Source: Pseudomonadales bacterium (GTDB lineage Bacteria > Pseudomonadota > Gammaproteobacteria > Pseudomonadales > Halieaceae). From it: DNA of 64,000 bases. The position numbers and the translations under genes are program-made. Where the stretch lies: the NCBI GenBank assembly GCA_024234735.1, contig JACKNV010000012.1, positions 1 to 64,000 on the forward strand. The letters run 5' to 3'. Within the stretch, counting starts at the first letter, position 1. Every line of letters starts with the position of its first letter. Positions 60,391 through 64,000 of the stretch are shown piece by piece. The notes under the pieces were generated by a model. It saw only the letters and a list, made by a program, of their open reading frames with translations. It ran no database searches and was not told the origin of the DNA.

Positions 60391-62919
60391 ATGAAGCCTG
60401 TCACCCTCCCTGCCGGAGCGCCCGTTCGCGGGTTGGCCCTGTGTGCGCTGCTCCTGCTCGCCGCCTGCGGCGGCGGGGGCGGCGGCTCGTCCACGGGCAG
60501 CGGCGACAACGCGCAACCCCAGGGCACTCCCAGCGCACCGGCGGTATCCTGGTACAGCGCTGCCAAGCCGCTGGTGGCGCGCTACTGCGTCTCCTGCCAC
60601 AGTGCCGACAGCGCTGCGGCCCCCTTCCCCCTGGAAACCTACCAGCAGGTGCTGGGCAAGCGCTCGGCCCTGGTGTATGTGCTGGAGAGCGGCACCATGC
60701 CGCCGCAGGGCTATGCCGCCCCGTCGGTCTCCGAGGCTGCCCTGCTGTTGGACTGGCTGAATTCCGGCGCGCCCGAGGGCGACCCCTCGCAGGAGCCGCT
60801 GCGTCAGGTGGCCGACGGCTTTACCTACCACGGCGAAGCCCGGGCCATCATCGAGGAAAAATGCGTCAACTGCCATGAGGAGGGCGGTATCGCGCCGTTC
60901 CCGCTGGACAGTTACGAGAAGGTCAGGGCGGTGAGTGCCGCCGCGGCCTTCGCCATCGACAACGGCAGTATGCCGCCGTGGCACCCGACCGAGGGTTATA
61001 CCCGCTTCAGCGGCAGCCGGGCGCTCACTCCCGAGCAGAAGTACGTGCTGCTGAACTGGCTGCAGGGCGACCTCGCCGAGGGTGATCCCGCCAGTTACCA
61101 GGCCCCATCGCAGGAAACCGGCGGCGCGGCCGGCGACTACGACCTGCGCTTGCCGCTACCCCAGGCCTATACCCCGACCCTGCGCCCCGATGACCACCGC
61201 TGTTTTGCCATCGAGTGGCCGCTGGATGAATTTGCCTACGTCACCAACGTGGACGTGGTGCCCGATCAAGTGGACGAAGTGCATCATGTGATCGTGTCCA
61301 TCGCCGAGCCCGAGGACGCGGCCGCCTATTACGCCGCCGGTGGCGAGGACGGCCGCCCCGGCTGGTACTGCCTGGGCATGGGGGGGCTGGACGGTTCTCC
61401 CCTGACGCGCCAGATCGGCGGCTGGGTGCCCGGGGCGGCGGACGAGCCACCGCCGACGGGAACCGGCATTGGAGTGGAACCGGGCTCGGTGATGGTCGTG
61501 CAGGTGCACTACAACACGCTGGTGGCCGAGCCGAAGCCGGACCAGTCGACCGTCCTGGTGGCGACCGCGGCCGAGGTGGAGCGCCCCGCCAGCACCTTCC
61601 TGATAACCGACCCCCGCTGGTTGCAGCCCGGCGGCATGCCGATCGCTGCCGGCGACCCCAATGCCTACCACGAGTTTACCCTGGGCACCAATGTTCTCGG
61701 GTTGATTCGCGGCGAGCCCGCCGGTATCGGGTTCGAAGACCCGTGGGTAATGCACAACGGCTTCATCCATATGCATACCCGCGGCAAGAGCGGCCGCCTC
61801 ACCCTGCTGCGGGCGGATGGCACCGAGCAGATCCTGCTCGATATCCGCGACTGGGACTTCAACTGGCAGAGCACCTACCGCTTCGAGCGGGAAATGTTGA
61901 TGGAGCCCGGCGACCGCATCAAGCTGGAGTGTTGGTGGGATAACACCCGGGCAAACCAGGATATCGTCAACGGTGTGCAGCAGGAGCCCAGCTACATCGA
62001 GTGGGGCGATGGCACCGGTGACGAGATGTGCCTGTACTCGGTGTTGATGACGCCGCCACAGGCGGATTACGACTACAGCCATGCGCCGACGGTGCACATC
62101 GAGACCCCTGCCTATCGCCAGCAATTCGCCGCCGGGGACCTGGTACCCCTGCGGCTGCTGTTCACCAACTTTACCCTGCAGGACCCGGGCAGCCACGACC
62201 ACGGCGACGCCGACATGCATGACGACATGGGTCATCCGGATGAGGAGGATGATCACAGCCAGGTGTTCAGCGGGCACTACCACGTATACCTGGATACCGA
62301 TGACGATGAAGCCGGGCACCTCACTGCCTGGGACGACAGCTTCTACTACCAGCTGGCAGAGGATATCCAGCCCGGCACACACACCCTGCGCGTCAGTCTG
62401 CGCGGCGGCGATCACCACGCCCTGGGCATAGAGGAGCAGGTGGAGTTCGAGGTGGTGGCCAGCCCCGCGGGCGAGCGCGTACCCCTGGTGGCGGTGGATG
62501 CATGGGCCGAGCAGGATGCGGCGGCGGACAGCCTGGCGGCGCATCGCCCCGCCCAAGTGAACTGCCCGGCCAACAGCTGGTATGAAGAGGACGGTGCGCT
62601 GGAGGTCGAGACCGGCTACTGCAATTACCTGTCCCTGGCCCAGCCCAGCCGGGCCGCCATAGAGCGGGGCGACACCCTGCACCTGGTGTTGTGGCATGCC
62701 GATCTGGCTTTCGAGGAGCCGGCCAGCGCCCACGTGGCGGTGAGTATTGGCGGAAAACTGCTGTGGCAGGCCGAGGTAGCCATCCCCGCCAGGGCCAATA
62801 TCTACGACCTGCGCATTCCTGTCGATTTCGACGCACCGGCGGGCAGCGCGGTGGAGTTCCACCTGCACAACCACGGTTACAATACCTGGACCCTGCTGGA
62901 ACTGGAGGTCGAGCGCTGA
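60391..62919 (+). CDS. Di-haem, copper type II monooxygenase-like lipoprotein
   Basis: This 842-aa secreted protein has a lipobox LLLAAC (Cys26) and a low-complexity Gly/Ser linker. Two cytochrome c-type sites follow, CVSCH (66-70) and CVNCH (158-162). A core resembling peptidyl-glycine alpha-amidating and dopamine beta-monooxygenases comes next. Copper ligands of that family are all placed: His298-His299 and His373 for the first copper, His460-x-His462 and Met546 (DEMC) for the second. A His/Asp-rich loop covers 602-632. Two further beta domains end the chain. The ATG at 60391 is chosen from the signal sequence. It starts a four-gene unit with TlpA, DUF4266 and DUF3570. The substrate is unknown. 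Confidence 0.86.
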   Translation: MKPVTLPAGAPVRGLALCALLLLAACGGGGGGSSTGSGDNAQPQGTPSAPAVSWYSAAKPLVARYCVSCHSADSAAAPFPLETYQQVLGKRSALVYVLESGTMPPQGYAAPSVSEAALLLDWLNSGAPEGDPSQEPLRQVADGFTYHGEARAIIEEKCVNCHEEGGIAPFPLDSYEKVRAVSAAAAFAIDNGSMPPWHPTEGYTRFSGSRALTPEQKYVLLNWLQGDLAEGDPASYQAPSQETGGAAGDYDLRLPLPQAYTPTLRPDDHRCFAIEWPLDEFAYVTNVDVVPDQVDEVHHVIVSIAEPEDAAAYYAAGGEDGRPGWYCLGMGGLDGSPLTRQIGGWVPGAADEPPPTGTGIGVEPGSVMVVQVHYNTLVAEPKPDQSTVLVATAAEVERPASTFLITDPRWLQPGGMPIAAGDPNAYHEFTLGTNVLGLIRGEPAGIGFEDPWVMHNGFIHMHTRGKSGRLTLLRADGTEQILLDIRDWDFNWQSTYRFEREMLMEPGDRIKLECWWDNTRANQDIVNGVQQEPSYIEWGDGTGDEMCLYSVLMTPPQADYDYSHAPTVHIETPAYRQQFAAGDLVPLRLLFTNFTLQDPGSHDHGDADMHDDMGHPDEEDDHSQVFSGHYHVYLDTDDDEAGHLTAWDDSFYYQLAEDIQPGTHTLRVSLRGGDHHALGIEEQVEFEVVASPAGERVPLVAVDAWAEQDAAADSLAAHRPAQVNCPANSWYEEDGALEVETGYCNYLSLAQPSRAAIERGDTLHLVLWHADLAFEEPASAHVAVSIGGKLLWQAEVAIPARANIYDLRIPVDFDAPAGSAVEFHLHNHGYNTWTLLELEVER

Positions 62920-63428
62920 AAAAGCGAATTCAGGCGTGGTGGTGGGGGGCGGCACTGGCCCTGTGGGTGCTGCCTGCCGGGGCGGCCGTGGAGGCGGGTG
63001 ACGGTGCGCCGGATGTCGTCCTGCCGCTGCTGGTGGACGACGGCTCTGCCAGTCAGTCGCTGGCGGCCCTGCGCGGCAAGGTGGTCTACCTGGACTTCTG
63101 GGCATCCTGGTGCGGCCCCTGTCGCGTCTCCTTTCCCCAACTGGAACAACTGCGCGCGGAACTGGGGCCCCGGGGCTTCGAGGTGCTGGCGGTAAACGTG
63201 GACGAAGTCGAGGCCGATGCGCGGCGCTTCCTGCAACAGGTACCGGTGAGTTACCCGGTGGTGCGCGATGCCAGCGGCGCCACGCCGGCAGCCTACGGTA
63301 TCCTCGGTATGCCCACCGGCTACCTCATCGACCGCGACGGTTTGGTCCGTCTGGTGCACCAGGGCTATCGCCGCAGCGACGGCGAAGCCCTGCGCGCCCA
63401 GGTGCTGGAACTACTGGGAGAACAGTGA
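62916..63428 (+). CDS. TlpA-like periplasmic thioredoxin
   Basis: This 170-aa protein has a short membrane/signal segment and a thioredoxin domain with active-site WCGPC (Cys66, Cys69). The ResA/TlpA-type phrase LEVLAVNVDE-like FEVLAVNVDEVEAD and cis-Pro segment GILGMPTGYLID follow. No ATG, GTG or TTG fits the signal sequence. A CTG at 62916, 7 bp after GGAGG, gives LKKRIQAWWWG and then the hydrophobic core. It overlaps the monooxygenase stop. It likely keeps haem-binding or copper-site Cys reduced. Its stop overlaps the next ATG. Confidence 0.85.
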   Translation: MKKRIQAWWWGAALALWVLPAGAAVEAGDGAPDVVLPLLVDDGSASQSLAALRGKVVYLDFWASWCGPCRVSFPQLEQLRAELGPRGFEVLAVNVDEVEADARRFLQQVPVSYPVVRDASGATPAAYGILGMPTGYLIDRDGLVRLVHQGYRRSDGEALRAQVLELLGEQ

Positions 63429-63640
63429 TGTCTGGAAGGCGAATTTTTGTGGTGATAACCCTGCTTTGCCTGGCGGCGTGCGCACCCGTGCAGCCCTGGG
63501 AGCGCGGTACCCTGGCCAAACGCGAAATGCAGTGGCAGCCCGACGCCATGGAGATCAGCCTGCAGGCGCAGATCAACGCCAGCAAGGAGGCCAGCTCCGG
63601 TGGCATGGGCGCCGCTGGCGGCGGTTGCGGCTGTAACTGA
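63428..63640 (+). CDS. DUF4266 small lipoprotein
   Basis: This 70-aa protein has a lipobox (LAAC, Cys18), the DUF4266 core PWERGTLAKREMQW, and a very conserved-looking tail SGGMGAAGGGCGCN with two Cys at the end. The function of DUF4266 is unknown. It overlaps TlpA by one base (TGATG) and DUF3570 by one base. The Gly/Cys tail could bind copper or be modified. Confidence 0.88.
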   Translation: MSGRRIFVVITLLCLAACAPVQPWERGTLAKREMQWQPDAMEISLQAQINASKEASSGGMGAAGGGCGCN

Positions 63641-64000
63641 TGGCCTCGCCGCAGGCCGACCGGCACCCGGCGCTGCTGGCGCTGACCTCCAGCGCCCTGC
63701 TGCTGCCCGCCTACCAGGGCGCCAGGGCAGACGCCCCACCGGAGTTCACCGAGATCGGCGTACGCTACAGCAACTACAAGGAGGATAACACCCAGGGGAG
63801 CAAGACCTTCGGTGGCAGTAGCCAGCGCTATGATGTCGATGCCGCCCAGTTCCACCTGCTGGCCCCGGTTGCGGACGACTGGGCGGTGGCGGTCGATGTG
63901 CAGTGGGAGGATATGAGTGGCGCCTCCCCCTGGTTTGTCGGCCAGAGTCTGGATGGCAGCCCCAAGGTGGTGATGAGCGGCGCCAGCATAGAGGACACCC
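63640..64000 (+). CDS. DUF3570 outer-membrane protein (partial)
   Basis: Only the first 120 codons are inside the window; the gene runs past 64000. The start has a hydrophobic segment (LLALTSSALLLPAY) that may be a signal peptide. Beta-strand text with the DUF3570 phrase SGASPWFVG and the start of the next phrase VVMSGASIED follows. The family is predicted to be an outer-membrane barrel. It partners DUF4266 and TlpA genes in many proteobacteria; I recall this from families, not from a search. Confidence 0.85.
   Translation, partial: MASPQADRHPALLALTSSALLLPAYQGARADAPPEFTEIGVRYSNYKEDNTQGSKTFGGSSQRYDVDAAQFHLLAPVADDWAVAVDVQWEDMSGASPWFVGQSLDGSPKVVMSGASIEDT

Noticed and set aside
61156..63105. A 649-codon open frame on the minus strand
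   Set aside because: It is antisense to the copper monooxygenase, whose haem and copper motifs are intact in the plus frame.
1..64000. CRISPR arrays, tRNA or rRNA genes, insertion sequences
   Set aside because: No regularly spaced repeats, cloverleaf sequences, rRNA stretches or transposase genes were recognised by eye in the window.

Overview
The window is a GC-rich, tightly packed stretch of bacterial chromosome with about 60 protein genes, no RNA genes and no recognisable insertion sequence, prophage or CRISPR array. Gene order and protein families point to a marine gammaproteobacterium of the Halieaceae/Cellvibrionales type. The main markers are argH divergent from algZ-algR-hemCDXY, the lptM-lysA-dapF-DUF484-xerC-yigB run, trxA-rho-ubiD, fadB-fadA, phasins with a PHA-system protein, and a TorF porin beside glnK-amtB. 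The taxonomic placement is inference; no rRNA gene is present.

Positions 1-10,700 hold comM and ubiK (minus), then a plus-strand nitrogen operon (TorF-type porin, glnK, amtB). This operon has a clear sigma-54 promoter, an upstream NtrC-like site and a strong terminator. A minus-strand cell-wall/recombination operon follows (lptM, lysA, dapF, DUF484, xerC, yigB), then a DUF3187 outer-membrane protein. Positions 10,700-21,700 hold argH, the LytS/LytTR pair algZ-algR, the haem genes hemC-hemD-hemX-hemY, then ubiD, rho and trxA. Positions 21,700-32,700 hold a TVP38-flavoprotein disulfide-reductase fusion preceded by a palindromic intergenic element, elbB, a GIY-YIG protein, an ABC-F ATPase, an FKBP isomerase, an Rsd-like factor, dsbB, acpH, gshA and a small-molecule kinase-like protein.

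Positions 32,700-39,800 hold pilU and, on the other strand, a co-directional block running moaA, MoxR ATPase, VWA protein, zinc-ribbon membrane protein, DUF1631 protein and PilZ protein. Positions 39,900-48,700 hold an SLC13 transporter, a peroxiredoxin, a methyltransferase and a polyhydroxyalkanoate-granule neighbourhood (TetR, two phasins, PHA-system protein). The same stretch has hslO, an LLM-family oxidoreductase, and an AraC regulator overlapping a patatin-like gene. Positions 48,800-60,200 hold a di-iron ferritin-like protein, rpsT, a TetR-phosphatase pair, two small envelope proteins, an acyltransferase-dinG-yqcC overlap operon, and the fadBA beta-oxidation complex.

The right edge (60,391 onward) carries the most unusual locus: a secreted lipoprotein that joins two haem c-binding motifs to a type II copper monooxygenase core with a His/Asp-rich loop. 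It is followed, with overlapping genes, by a TlpA thioredoxin (apparent CTG start), a small DUF4266 lipoprotein ending in a Gly/Cys tail, and the start of a DUF3570 outer-membrane protein cut by the window end. This four-gene unit is the best candidate for an under-described system.
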